Below, one piece after another: positions 1 through 7,884 of a DNA stretch of 45,930 bases. Numbering within the stretch: position 1 is the stretch's first letter; the number at the start of each line of letters is the position of its first letter. A model generated the notes under the pieces. That model had not been told where the DNA came from and ran no database searches. It saw nothing but the letters and a program-made list of their open reading frames with translations. The translations under genes and the position numbers were made by a program. The stretch is from Sphingomonas sp. (GTDB taxonomy: Bacteria; Pseudomonadota; Alphaproteobacteria; Sphingomonadales; Sphingomonadaceae): contig NZ_JAIEPC010000019.1 in assembly GCF_019749955.1 (NCBI RefSeq), forward strand, positions 1 to 45,930, written 5' to 3'.

Positions 1-221
1 GTCGAATCCTGCTCGGCCTTCATCTTGATCAGCGCGTCGAGCACCATCGGGCCGCATTCGTCGAGATCGACTTCGAAATTGTCGTAATGCGGATTCTCGC
101 CGACATCGGGGTCATAGCGATAGACTTTGAACTTCTTGATCCGCGTGGCACCCCCGCCCGCCTTGTGGCTCTTGCCCTCGGGCTTGATCTTGCTGTTGGC
201 GGGGAGAAAAAACTCGGCCAT
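1..221 (-). CDS. sdhB: Succinate dehydrogenase iron-sulfur subunit, N-terminal part (runs off left edge)
   Basis: The minus strand reads [16 protein letters not shown], then a segment ending in [20 protein letters not shown] and [20 protein letters not shown], the start of the plant-type ferredoxin domain of SdhB. The cysteines that bind the three Fe-S clusters lie beyond the window edge, so only about 73 residues are seen. SdhB passes electrons from the FAD of SdhA to ubiquinone at the membrane anchor. An in-frame ATG four codons upstream (233) is possible, but the 221 start fits family N-termini and has an AGGA about 10 bases before it. The gene points the same way as sdhCDA at 7.9-10.5 kb but is separated from it by about 7.7 kb, so it probably has its own promoter in 222-516. 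Confidence 0.9.
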   Translation of the reverse strand, partial: MAEFFLPANSKIKPEGKSHKAGGGATRIKKFKVYRYDPDVGENPHYDNFEVDLDECGPMVLDALIKMKAEQDS

Positions 222-516
222 CGCGTGCGTCATCCTGTCATGCACCGGGCGAACCGCGCCCGTATGCGAGGGCGATACATGAGGCGACGCGCGCTTTCAA
301 ACCCTGATGCCTGCAAATCATCGGCGCCACCGTCGGGCATGATACGGCCTTTGGGGCAGGAGGGAATCGCGGGAGTGCGCGGCGGCGCGGATGATTGTCC
401 CGCTACTGGTCATGCCCATCTCTCGCCAATCCGATCACCAGCGCGCTGATCGACATTGGCGGCGGCGTTTCGATCTGCACCTTGCCCAATCCGGTCGAGC
501 CGCCTAGCCAAGCGCG
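222..516. other. Divergent intergenic region between sdhB and the alpha-hydroxy-acid dehydrogenase
   Basis: About 295 bases separate two divergently read genes, so promoters for both are expected here. I could not pick convincing -35/-10 pairs. Short open frames in it have no recognisable product and no clear ribosome binding site. No repeat or RNA structure stands out. Confidence 0.5.
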
Positions 517-1665
517 ATGCGGCTCGACCAATGCCACAACATTGATGATTTCCGGCGACTGGCGCGCGCACGGCTGCCGGGACCGGTGTTCCACTACATC
601 GACGGTGCCGCCGACGACGAAGTGACGCGGCGACGCAACACCACCGCCTATGAAAGCTGCGATCTGGTCCCCAATGTGCTCGCGGGTGTCGCCGAGATCG
701 ACATGAGCGTCGAGGTGATGGGCAAGCGGATCGGCATGCCGTTGTTCCTGTCGCCGACCGCGCTGCAACGGCTGTTCCACTGGCGCGGCGAACGCGCGGT
801 CGCGGCGGCGGCGCAAAAGTTGGACACTTGGTTCGGCATTTCGTCGCTCGCCACCGTCAGTATCGAGGAAATCGGTCGGACCATCGCCTCGCCCAAACTG
901 TTCCAGCTCTATGTCCACAAGGACAAGGGACTCAACGCCGCCATGATCGCCGCGTGCAAGGCCGCGAAATTCGACGCAATCGCGCTGACGGTCGACACGA
1001 TTGTCGGCGGCAATCGCGAGCGCTGTCTGCGCACCGGCTTTACGTCGCCGCCGCGGCTCACGCCGTCATCGGCGCTGAGCTTCGCGCTGCACCCGCGCTG
1101 GACGCTCGATTACCTGTTCCGCGCGCCATTCGAGCTATCGAACCTCAAGGATCACCTCGACGAAGGATCGCGCAAGTCGATGTCGGTCGGCGACTATTTC
1201 ACCAAGATGCTCGACCAGTCGCTCGACTGGAAGACGGCGGAGGCGATCCGCGCCGATTGGGGCGGGGAGTTCTGCCTGAAGGGAATCATGTCGGTCGCGG
1301 ACGCCCGGCGCGCGGTCGATATCGGCGCCACCGCGATCATGGTGTCGAACCACGGTGGCCGCCAACTCGACGGATCACGCGCGCCGTTCGACCAGCTTGC
1401 GGAAATCGTCGACGCGGTTGGCGACCGGATCGACGTAATCTGCGACGGCGGGATCACGCGCGGCAGCCATGTGCTCAAGGCGCTGAGCGTCGGCGCCAAA
1501 GCCTGTTCGGGCGGGCGGATCTACCTCTATGCGCTGGCAGCGGCTGGGCAAGCCGGGGTCGAACGCGCGCTCGGCAACCTGCGCGCCGAAATCGAGCGCG
1601 ACATGAAACTGATGGGCGCGCGCTCGGTCGGCGATCTGAGCCGGGCGAATTTGCGCTGGCGGTAG
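517..1665 (+). CDS. FMN-dependent alpha-hydroxy-acid dehydrogenase (L-lactate dehydrogenase family)
   Basis: A 382-residue protein of the LldD/glycolate oxidase/flavocytochrome b2 family, which oxidises L-2-hydroxy acids (typically L-lactate to pyruvate) using FMN. The family pattern is complete: HYIDGAADDE near residue 26, the substrate/FMN segment with LTVDT (156-160), LKGI with its FMN-contacting lysine (K255), the catalytic histidine in SNHGGRQLDG (H279, R282) and the phosphate-binding DGG (310-312). No haem domain or signal peptide is present, so it is probably a peripheral membrane enzyme feeding quinones. The C-terminal segment SGGRIYLYALAAAG is a little divergent from the usual IGRPYLYGLAAGG. 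It lies convergent to the next gene, with only 3 bases between stops. The exact 2-hydroxy acid used cannot be read from sequence. Confidence 0.85.
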   Translation: MRLDQCHNIDDFRRLARARLPGPVFHYIDGAADDEVTRRRNTTAYESCDLVPNVLAGVAEIDMSVEVMGKRIGMPLFLSPTALQRLFHWRGERAVAAAAQKLDTWFGISSLATVSIEEIGRTIASPKLFQLYVHKDKGLNAAMIAACKAAKFDAIALTVDTIVGGNRERCLRTGFTSPPRLTPSSALSFALHPRWTLDYLFRAPFELSNLKDHLDEGSRKSMSVGDYFTKMLDQSLDWKTAEAIRADWGGEFCLKGIMSVADARRAVDIGATAIMVSNHGGRQLDGSRAPFDQLAEIVDAVGDRIDVICDGGITRGSHVLKALSVGAKACSGGRIYLYALAAAGQAGVERALGNLRAEIERDMKLMGARSVGDLSRANLRWR

Positions 1666-1668
1666 CGG

Positions 1669-2415
1669 TTAGGCGAGCGTCACCTTCGCCGTGCGCGTGG
1701 CGCATTGCAGGACGATTTGCGCCGCCATCATTGGGTCGAGGCTGTCGCGCCCGGCGTCCATCGCCTTTTGGATGGCGTAGCCAATCGCGCAGGCCCGGCG
1801 CATCGGCGGCACTTCGTACAGGTCGAGCGCTTCGGTGAGCTTTCCCCGGAACACGCGCGCCCATTCGGTGGGCCGGTCGGTCATATGCTCGGGTGGCAGG
1901 TCCAGCGTCTCAAAGTCGGGCCCGCCCACGCGCTTCGCGACCTTGGCCATTTCATCGCCGATCATCTCAACGGTCACGCGCGCGCCGAGCGCCTGCGCCG
2001 CCCCAAAAGCCAGGCTGATGACCGAGTCCGATGATTCCACCAGCAGACGGTTGGGCGGATCGCCAAAGAAATAGTAGCGCCCGTCGTTGCCCTTGACCAC
2101 CGTCAGTCCAAGCTGCTCGGGCGTGGCGCCCACCGCCAGGCGCGTCAGAAACGGCGCGATGCATGCATGCCCCGCCACCGACGCGAGCATTGCCAGCAGA
2201 TCCTCCATCCGCACGCCGCGTTCGCTGTTCAGCAATTGGCAGGCCAGATCGAAGATGACGGCGCCGGCAAGGCGTTCGCGAACACCCGGGTCCGCTTGTT
2301 CTTCCGCGCGCAAGTGGTGGAGGACGGCCGCATGGCCGGGGTGTTTGTCATTGTTGTTCGACGGATTTGACGGCCCGGCGGGCGCCGCCACTTTCTTGCG
2401 TCCGAAGATTGCCAT
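1669..2415 (-). CDS. Hypothetical protein, 248 aa
   Basis: Not recognised. The N-terminus is basic and low in complexity (MAIFGRKKVAAP, then a Pro/Ser/Asn stretch), followed by a mostly alpha-helical, soluble-looking body from about residue 25. There is no signal peptide or membrane segment. A short aromatic segment, NDGRYYFFGDPPNRLL, lies near residue 110. Codon use is typical of the window, which supports a real gene. It is separated from the GFA gene upstream by about 70 bases and ends 3 bases from the stop of the convergent hydroxy-acid dehydrogenase. Function is unknown; it lies inside the DNA separating sdhA from sdhB. Confidence 0.7.
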   Translation of the reverse strand: MAIFGRKKVAAPAGPSNPSNNNDKHPGHAAVLHHLRAEEQADPGVRERLAGAVIFDLACQLLNSERGVRMEDLLAMLASVAGHACIAPFLTRLAVGATPEQLGLTVVKGNDGRYYFFGDPPNRLLVESSDSVISLAFGAAQALGARVTVEMIGDEMAKVAKRVGGPDFETLDLPPEHMTDRPTEWARVFRGKLTEALDLYEVPPMRRACAIGYAIQKAMDAGRDSLDPMMAAQIVLQCATRTAKVTLA

Positions 2416-2487
2416 GCGAGACCTCGCTAAATTCAGCAGAGCGCCTGTAAATCCAAATGGTTAAGCTTGGGTGAGCGCACCCCTCTG

Positions 2488-2943
2488 CTATACGGCGGTC
2501 GGTCCGACCAGTGCCATCCATTCAGCCTGACTTCGGGGCTGTTCCATCACCGTCGGCACGCCATCTGGCAGCGTTACCCAAGGCTGTTTGCTGCCAACCC
2601 ATAGATGCGCCGCGAGGACGACCTCCGCACTGCGATCGAGCGTGCCGCAGCGCAACGAAGCAAAGCCGGGGCGTGTGCTGTTTTCGGCGAAGATGCGGAC
2701 TTTGCAGATCGCGCACCCCCAGAGGGACGAATCCGCGCCACTTGGTTGCCGATACGAGCCGCTGTCGAGTTCGCCTTCGATCTCGAGGTCGCTCCGCATG
2801 ACCAACATATGCTCGCTGAACGCGCTGCCCGTCCGCGTCTGGCAATCGGTGCAATGGCAGGCATAGGGCCGAAACCGAAAGCCGCTGCGCAAGGTGTAGC
2901 GCACGGCGCCGCAGAGGCAGCCTCCGGTCAGCGGTCCGTCCAT
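2488..2943 (-). CDS. GFA-family (glutathione-dependent formaldehyde-activating-like) zinc protein
   Basis: A 151-residue protein of the GFA/DUF636 fold. It shows the expected zinc-binding cysteines: GGCLCGAVRY (C9, C11), CHCTDCQ (C29, C31, C34) and a third pair in CAIC (C77, C80). The segment TGSAFSEHMLV is also typical. Family members bind zinc and some were proposed to condense formaldehyde with glutathione, but most paralogues have no proven reaction, so the substrate is open. The start is well supported: GGGAGAGAGG lies just upstream of the ATG. No clear operon partner is seen; the neighbours on the same strand are spaced by about 70-100 bases. Confidence 0.85.
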   Translation of the reverse strand: MDGPLTGGCLCGAVRYTLRSGFRFRPYACHCTDCQTRTGSAFSEHMLVMRSDLEIEGELDSGSYRQPSGADSSLWGCAICKVRIFAENSTRPGFASLRCGTLDRSAEVVLAAHLWVGSKQPWVTLPDGVPTVMEQPRSQAEWMALVGPTAV

Positions 2944-3040
2944 GGCCTCTCTCCCATCATCCGTTGCGCAAGCGGTTTAACAGCGACGACTTTAGGAGAA
3001 AATGGCGCGCGCACTGAAAGTCGACCGGCACGTCACCACG

Positions 3041-4051
3041 CTATCTCTTCTCCAGCAAGCTCACCGCCGGGACCCCGACCGGCATCGTCGGCGCTTTGGG
3101 CGTGCGCTTGTCGAGCGCGGCGAGCCAGAGCTTGGCACGATCGCCGATGAAGCTTTGCGGCAGCGACGGGGTGAGATTGCCCTTGGCTTCCCATTCGCTC
3201 ACCAGCCGCGCGGCTTCCCCGGCAGCCGCTTCGATCGGCTGGGCCTTGCGCAACGCATGGTTGATCAGCGCGTCGCCGAAAAAGGTCCAGTCGCTGTCGG
3301 CCTGACAGCCGAACGAGGTCCGATCGCCGACTGAGGCCGTCAGCACGGCGCTGTCGCCATTGGCGATGGCGGGCAGAAAGCTCCCCGAATAACAAGCGCT
3401 CACCATCACCAGCCGCCGCGTGATGCCGAGCCCGTCGAGCAGCGCCGCCAGTCGTGTCGGGCTGACGATGCCAAAGCCGTTGTCGCCATCGTTATAGACC
3501 ACGCCAATCCGTGCACCGTGGCTGGTGGTGTAAAGGATCAGCACATCCTCGCGCTTGTCCATCAGCTCGGCGATCCGCGCGAGGACGAGGCCGAGATGCG
3601 CGGGGCTGCCGCGCGGCAGATCGAGGCCGCCTTTGCCATCGGGTCCCGCCAGCGTGATCGTGCGGCCGAGAGCGTCATAGCGGCGCGTGAGCACCCGCCC
3701 CGCTTCACGCGCCTCCCGCGAGAATTCGCCGTCGCTGTCGAGCGCGACCGTCACGACATAGGCATCGACCACGCCTTTGCGCTGCGGCGCGAGCGATGCC
3801 AGCGCGCGGTCGAGGCGGCGGTGCTCCACGAGCTCATCAGCGGGATCGCGGTGATGCTCGACCTCGGTCCCGCCGTCCGAATAGCGGCCGACCTCTTCGG
3901 GCGTCATCGCGTTGAAGAACGGCACCGGCGGGCCGTGCTCAGGCGGCTTGCGCACTGCCTGCTGCGGGGTTGCGGGTACGACGGCAACGGTCACGAGGAA
4001 AGCGGTCGCGGCGATACGGATCGCTAGCTGGGACATTCTTTGACGGCGCAC
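3041..4051 (-). CDS. Exported C13-family (legumain/caspase-like) cysteine peptidase
   Basis: The 336-residue product has an N-terminal hydrophobic signal (residues about 8-28, ending near PATPQQ), a charged linker with histidine-rich EVEHHRDP, then a C13-peptidase domain from about residue 95. The catalytic dyad is visible as His178 in LYTTSHGAR and Cys220 in VMVSACYSGSF, each after a hydrophobic strand as in the clan CD fold. GCQADSDWTFFGDAL matches the conserved downstream block of bacterial members. Such proteins are probably periplasmic or secreted; substrates are unknown. It starts 30 bases after the membrane hydrolase, as third gene of a minus-strand unit. Residues 18-116 are nearly duplicated in the first gene of that unit. 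An internal ATG at codon 6 (MSQLAIR) is an equally good start. Confidence 0.85.
   Translation of the reverse strand: MRRQRMSQLAIRIAATAFLVTVAVVPATPQQAVRKPPEHGPPVPFFNAMTPEEVGRYSDGGTEVEHHRDPADELVEHRRLDRALASLAPQRKGVVDAYVVTVALDSDGEFSREAREAGRVLTRRYDALGRTITLAGPDGKGGLDLPRGSPAHLGLVLARIAELMDKREDVLILYTTSHGARIGVVYNDGDNGFGIVSPTRLAALLDGLGITRRLVMVSACYSGSFLPAIANGDSAVLTASVGDRTSFGCQADSDWTFFGDALINHALRKAQPIEAAAGEAARLVSEWEAKGNLTPSLPQSFIGDRAKLWLAALDKRTPKAPTMPVGVPAVSLLEKR
3704..4000 (-). repeat. Intragenic duplication, copy 1 (in the full-length C13 peptidase)
   Basis: This segment encodes residues 18-116 of the C13 peptidase and matches 6433-6729 without gaps. I count 11 differences over 99 aligned residues, and the DNA is clearly alike at the nucleotide level. 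Confidence 0.9.
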
Positions 4052-4081
4052 GCCCGCATAGTGAGGCGCATCGCGTGACCG

Positions 4082-6217
4082 TCAAGGCTTTTTGGTTTGG
4101 TCTTTCTGTTTCGAAAGCGGCTTGATTGACGCATTGATCCCGGTCTGGACGAACATGGTGATTGCATAGCACAGGGTGATCAACAGCAGCATCGGCACCC
4201 ATTGACCAATGGCCCAAAGGGTCTTGATGCTGGCCGGGGCCGTTAGGTCGGGGCCAATTCGGGCGATCAGCCAAAAGGCCCTTCCGCCCCACACTAGCGC
4301 TGCCACGCTCAACAAGCCTGTCAGTATCGCAGCCCAATATTGGAGCACGTGCAGTTTCCTGACTTTAGCCCAATAGCGCTGCTCCGCCAAGCTCTCGGCC
4401 ATCACCCTGCGAGCCGCTTGAAAAGCTGCTTCGGCTTTAACCTTCTCGACGCTTGAGGATCGATGGGCCCTCGCTTGGTTTAACTTCCCACAAATGTCAT
4501 CAGCCCTGTCATGTCGCGTGACAGCGCGCGCCGCTTCGCCCTCAGCAAGCTTGCGGTTCAGCTTGCTTTCCTGCACCCACCGCACCAGCCCCGCGAAGAG
4601 CACAGTCGCCGCTGCCGCCACGGTGACGGCCCCATAGGCTTGGAGAGTCGCCCAGCCAAAGTCGCATACTGACGCGAAGCTCGCAGCCTTGCCGCCCAGC
4701 ACAGCCTTCGCAAGCCCGCCCGCTGCCGTCACCATCCCCGACGTCACCAGCAGGAACAGTGCCAGGATGAACAGATAGGCACCGTACATGTGCAGCCAGC
4801 GCGCAACACATTTGAGCGCCTTGTCGTAAGGTTTGATCTCAACCGGTTGGTTGGCGGGGTCGAGCGGGTCGATCAGCCAGCGCACCACGCGGCGCCGCTG
4901 CTTGGCACCCGCCGAGCGATCGAAGCCCTCGGTTCCCGTGAAATAACGGATGTGCGCGAGCAGATAATCAAAGCCCCACACTGTTTCGACCGTCTCCAGC
5001 GGCGGCGTGTATTGGCCGGGCACTTGGGCCGTCGGATCGATCGGCCGCGCAAAGGCGCTGAGCGTCCCTGCAACCGGATCCTGCGGCGCTTGCAGGTTGA
5101 TCCACCGGCAATCCTTCGGGAAGGGATTGGTCGGCGCGTCTTCGGGGCCGACATCGGTTGCGGTCGCCACAACACGCGGCCACAGCCCCGCGAATTTGTT
5201 GAGTGGGCTGCCATAGGTAAGGAAGCCTTGCAGCTTGGCGAACAGCTTGGGACGGCTGATAATGTGGGTGTCTGCCAGCCATGGGGGCCGGGCCGGCATC
5301 ATCGCACCAATCTCGCCATTCGGTCGACGCCGCGTCACAAAATCGCTTTTCAGGTCCAGCGGCACAGCCTTCCACTGCGCCTCCGTCAGATAATTGGGCA
5401 GTGCATGACCAATCTCGGTCAGGCCATTATAGGCCAGCACGGTGCCCTGGCTATGCGCGACGACATACCAGCGATCGAGCTTGTCATTCGCGCCCATCGC
5501 TACCATTTCGGCGACCATCCGCCGCCGGATGCCCACACGCCGCGGATGGCCCGGATCGCTGAGCGCCGAGGCGCCCGGCACGGCCCGCTCCTCATAGGTG
5601 CGGACATCGCCGACGTAGCGGACGATCAGCACCGGCGACGGCGCTTGGGCAAGAAGCTTTTGCAGCAGCCGCTTGGCAAGGCTCCAGGTCGCGGCCGTCA
5701 GCATCGCGATCAGCCCGGCAACCGCCAATTGCAGTCGTGATACTGGCTCGACCCGTAAATCGCCTGCGACCGATTTTGGCAATTTGACCAGCGTCGAGGT
5801 GCGGTGTTTGTCGACATCGATTGCTTTTTCGAGACCCGATGGATCAAGCTCGCGATAGATGGGCGCGGCCCATTGGCCGAACCCCCAAATCCAAAAACCG
5901 ATCGCGTCGAAAATGCCCTCGCGCTCGGCCAGATCGGCCCACCAGACTTCGTGGCAATGAAACTCCACGTCGTGCTTGGGGCCAGTGACGCGGAGCGTGA
6001 TCGGACTCAAGCCGTGCGGGTGTGCGTCGCCCGGCGGCAGCTCCCAGCCCTTGGTGCGGTCAGTCACCGCGCAGCTAAATGGGCCGTCGTCGGCTTGGCG
6101 CATCAATTCGGCAAATTCGACCACCGACGCGCGAAGATGATCGAACCGCTTTTGCTCGCCAATGCCGTGGACGAACAGCAGGCCAACTTGTTTCGGCGAT
6201 TGGCTGGCGGTGGTCAT
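4082..6217 (-). CDS. Large membrane protein with an N-terminal alpha/beta-hydrolase (lipase-like) domain
   Basis: A 711-residue protein. The N-terminal half has hydrolase landmarks: LLFVHGIGEQ (13-22, oxyanion-hole region) and the nucleophile elbow VVAHSQGTVLAYN with Ser256 as likely nucleophile. Hydrophobic stretches predict about five membrane segments: one near 163-182, two near 475-545 and two in the last 120 residues, separated by a charged, probably coiled-coil stretch (RAHRSSSVEKVKAEAAFQ). The hydrolase domain is therefore probably cytoplasmic and membrane-tethered. The substrate is unknown; a lipid or acyl ester is a guess from the fold. Its ATG overlaps the stop of the upstream truncated C13-like gene (ATGA), implying coupled translation, and the C13 peptidase follows 30 bases downstream. 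Confidence 0.75.
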   Translation of the reverse strand: MTTASQSPKQVGLLFVHGIGEQKRFDHLRASVVEFAELMRQADDGPFSCAVTDRTKGWELPPGDAHPHGLSPITLRVTGPKHDVEFHCHEVWWADLAEREGIFDAIGFWIWGFGQWAAPIYRELDPSGLEKAIDVDKHRTSTLVKLPKSVAGDLRVEPVSRLQLAVAGLIAMLTAATWSLAKRLLQKLLAQAPSPVLIVRYVGDVRTYEERAVPGASALSDPGHPRRVGIRRRMVAEMVAMGANDKLDRWYVVAHSQGTVLAYNGLTEIGHALPNYLTEAQWKAVPLDLKSDFVTRRRPNGEIGAMMPARPPWLADTHIISRPKLFAKLQGFLTYGSPLNKFAGLWPRVVATATDVGPEDAPTNPFPKDCRWINLQAPQDPVAGTLSAFARPIDPTAQVPGQYTPPLETVETVWGFDYLLAHIRYFTGTEGFDRSAGAKQRRRVVRWLIDPLDPANQPVEIKPYDKALKCVARWLHMYGAYLFILALFLLVTSGMVTAAGGLAKAVLGGKAASFASVCDFGWATLQAYGAVTVAAAATVLFAGLVRWVQESKLNRKLAEGEAARAVTRHDRADDICGKLNQARAHRSSSVEKVKAEAAFQAARRVMAESLAEQRYWAKVRKLHVLQYWAAILTGLLSVAALVWGGRAFWLIARIGPDLTAPASIKTLWAIGQWVPMLLLITLCYAITMFVQTGINASIKPLSKQKDQTKKP

Positions 6218-6768
6218 GGTCCAGGCGGCGCGGCGGGTGCGGGCGCTGCCGCCGCTTCAAGATGGGGAACGCAGGTCTCGGCCTTTTCGCGCTTGGCGAC
6301 CGTTGCAAGCACACCGCAGGCACGGATCAGCGGCTCGTCCCACAATTTCCGTCCCGCGGTCGTCCAGTCGATCGCATAGGTGACGCTCCCCGCCCCGGCA
6401 AGGCTTGTCCCGGAACGGTGGCTCGACAGCGATTCGCGGGCATCGCGCGAAAATTCGCCATCGCTGTCGGGCGCGACGGTGACGACATGGTCATCGACCA
6501 CGCCCTTGCGCTGCGGCGCGAGCGACGCCAGCGCACGGTCGATGCGGCGGTGCTCCGCAAGTTCGTCAGCGGGATTGCGGTGATGCTCGACCTCGGTCCC
6601 GCCGTCCGAATAGCGGGTGACTTCTTCGGGCGTCATGGCGTTGAAGAATGGCGCGGGCGGGCCGTGCTCCGGCGGCTTGCGCACTGCCTGCTGCAGCGTC
6701 GCCGGGACAAGCGCGACGGTGACGAGGAAAGCGCTGAGGAAAATGCGCAAATACGGCAGTGCGGCCAA
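6214..6768 (-). CDS. Truncated C13-peptidase paralogue: signal and linker kept, catalytic domain lost
   Basis: A 184-residue frame. Residues 14-112 are about 89% identical to residues 18-116 of the C13 peptidase 2.7 kb away (signal peptide, linker, first strand ending DSDGEFSRDARE). The similarity then stops abruptly and neither the catalytic His nor Cys region follows. The remaining 70 residues (with SHRSGTSLAGAG at the junction and an Ala/Pro-rich tail) are unrelated to the peptidase. The product could be an exported non-catalytic protein, or the gene may be a remnant left by duplication and deletion. In its favour as a living gene, the frame is intact and its stop overlaps the start codon of the downstream hydrolase. 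Confidence 0.6.
   Translation of the reverse strand: MAALPYLRIFLSAFLVTVALVPATLQQAVRKPPEHGPPAPFFNAMTPEEVTRYSDGGTEVEHHRNPADELAEHRRIDRALASLAPQRKGVVDDHVVTVAPDSDGEFSRDARESLSSHRSGTSLAGAGSVTYAIDWTTAGRKLWDEPLIRACGVLATVAKREKAETCVPHLEAAAAPAPAAPPGP
6433..6729 (-). repeat. Intragenic duplication, copy 2 (in the truncated paralogue)
   Basis: Second copy of the segment at 3704-4000, in the same orientation, with the whole membrane-hydrolase gene between the copies. Recombination between the two would delete that gene and regenerate one peptidase gene. Confidence 0.9.
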
Positions 6769-6876
6769 GTGATGTCCCCTGGTTGTGGCGCCGAGTGTCG
6801 GGCGCGCGGCGAGGGTATGTCAACGGGGTTGCGGGAGAGTGGAAATTATACCGTTTTGGCGCTATATGGGGCCGCG

Positions 6877-7146
6877 ATGTTCGAATTCGATGCGGATAAG
6901 AGCGCGGCCAATCTGGCCAAGCATGGCATCGATTTCATCGAAGCGCAGGCGTTATGGGCGGACGACCGCCTGACCGATATCGGAGCGGTGGAATATGGCG
7001 GAGAAACGCGGCGGCTTTACGTCGGAGAATGGCGCGGCAAACGCTGGACAGCAGTCGTTACCGAACGCGGTGAGCACATCCGACTCATCTCGGTCCGTCG
7101 TGCGCGATCCAGCGAAGAAATGGCCTACGACCGCGCAGGAATTTGA
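6877..7146 (+). CDS. brnT: BrnT-family toxin (type II toxin-antitoxin)
   Basis: An 89-residue protein matching BrnT, a RelE-like ribonuclease fold: MFEFDADKSAANLAKHGIDF, then a glycine-containing strand with RRLYVGEWRGKRWTAVVTERG and the closing IRLISVRRARSSEEMAYD. The family's toxin cleaves RNA and is neutralised by BrnA, and the pair autoregulates. The open frame extends far upstream, but the family start is the ATG at 6877. The gene is read opposite to the surrounding sdh-locus genes. The end of brnT overlaps the start of brnA in another frame, the usual arrangement. Confidence 0.85.
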   Translation: MFEFDADKSAANLAKHGIDFIEAQALWADDRLTDIGAVEYGGETRRLYVGEWRGKRWTAVVTERGEHIRLISVRRARSSEEMAYDRAGI

Positions 7147-7348
7147 CGAGATGTTCGACAATGGCGAGGACATTGATCACCTGATCGACTGGTCGCTTGC
7201 GCGGCTGGCGTATCCGATGAAACGGGTCAATGTCGATTTCCCCACGCCAGTGGTTGCGCGGCTCGATCGGGAAGCCAAGCGACGCGGCGTGACGCGGCAG
7301 GCGCTGATCAAGATGTGGATCGCAGATCGGCTGGACGCGGCGGGTTAA
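7070..7348 (+). CDS. brnA: BrnA-family antitoxin (ribbon-helix-helix)
   Basis: The reading frame gives PAKKWPTTAQEFDEMFDNGE, then DIDHLIDWSLARL and the ribbon-helix-helix part VNVDFPTPVVARLDREA followed by RRGVTRQALIKMWIADRL, all typical of BrnA. The start is uncertain: GTG at 7070 or 7100 gives the expected length, while ATG at 7151 has AGGA about 10 bases upstream but would remove the conserved KKWP segment. It overlaps brnT by about 77 bases if 7070 is used. Its stop codon overlaps the stop of the convergent hicA by two bases. It should bind BrnT and repress the shared promoter. Confidence 0.75.
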   Translation: MSTSDSSRSVVRDPAKKWPTTAQEFDEMFDNGEDIDHLIDWSLARLAYPMKRVNVDFPTPVVARLDREAKRRGVTRQALIKMWIADRLDAAG

Positions 7349-7542
7349 AGCTTCGTCTTGATACCTGCCTGCTTGAGAATGGCATTGGCAGTGTAGAGTT
7401 TGCGCGTACCGGCATCGACCGTGAAAGTCAGGCCCGTAATCGGGCTGAACCAAATCTCATGGTCGCCTTTGCCCTGCCGCACAAAGTAACAGCCGTTCGC
7501 GGCAAGCGTCCGCTTCAATTCCCGCCCGTATTTTCCGCCCAT
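7345..7542 (-). CDS. hicA: HicA-family mRNA interferase toxin
   Basis: A 65-residue protein with the compact double-stranded-RNA-binding-like fold of HicA: GRELKRTLAANGCYFVRQ, then the glycine-rich turn and catalytic histidine in GKGDHEIWF (H28), then a closing helix AILKQAGI. HicA toxins cut mRNA. The start codon overlaps the stop of hicB by one base (TGATG), giving the order hicB then hicA. The usual order is hicA first, but the reverse is known in the family. Confidence 0.85.
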   Translation of the reverse strand: MGGKYGRELKRTLAANGCYFVRQGKGDHEIWFSPITGLTFTVDAGTRKLYTANAILKQAGIKTKL

Positions 7543-7787
7543 CAGGCAGCGACCGGGATCGTGCTTTCGTGGAACGCGACCAGCCGCAACGAATGCGGAC
7601 CGTGGCGTCGGTCTTCGGCGATGAGATGCGCGTTGTCCGCGATCAGCTCGGGCAAGACCGCGACTGCGCGGTCCCGCAGTCGTTCGAGCGTGTCGCCCTC
7701 GGTGATTAGTCCCGGTACATCGCAGTCGAGTGTGTACCAGACATGCGCTTCGGGATCATAAGCTGCGTGCAGGGTCCAAAGGGTCAT
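7542..7787 (-). CDS. hicB: HicB-like antitoxin (DUF1902-type)
   Basis: An 81-residue protein with the HicB partial RNase-H-like fold: a first strand MTLWTLHAAYDPEAHVWY, then DVPGLITEGDTLERLRDRA, which matches the family core (substrate-mimic strand, GL-TEGDTLEEL helix). No C-terminal DNA-binding domain is seen, fitting the short DUF1902 type. Located directly upstream of and coupled to hicA; about 100 bases separate it from the end of sdhA on the same strand, so readthrough from sdhCDA could reach it. Confidence 0.8.
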   Translation of the reverse strand: MTLWTLHAAYDPEAHVWYTLDCDVPGLITEGDTLERLRDRAVAVLPELIADNAHLIAEDRRHGPHSLRLVAFHESTIPVAA

Positions 7788-7884
7788 CGGTTGCTCCTTG
7801 GCCTAGCATAGCGTCTTGGGCGCCATTGCAAAAGCGTCTGATCGGGCAGAACGATCACGATCCGCCCTCAGGTCAGGGCTTGTC

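Noticed and set aside
6079..6876. N-terminal extension of brnT from the open upstream frame
   Set aside because: It overlaps the truncated C13-like gene on the other strand and BrnT homology begins at the ATG at 6877.
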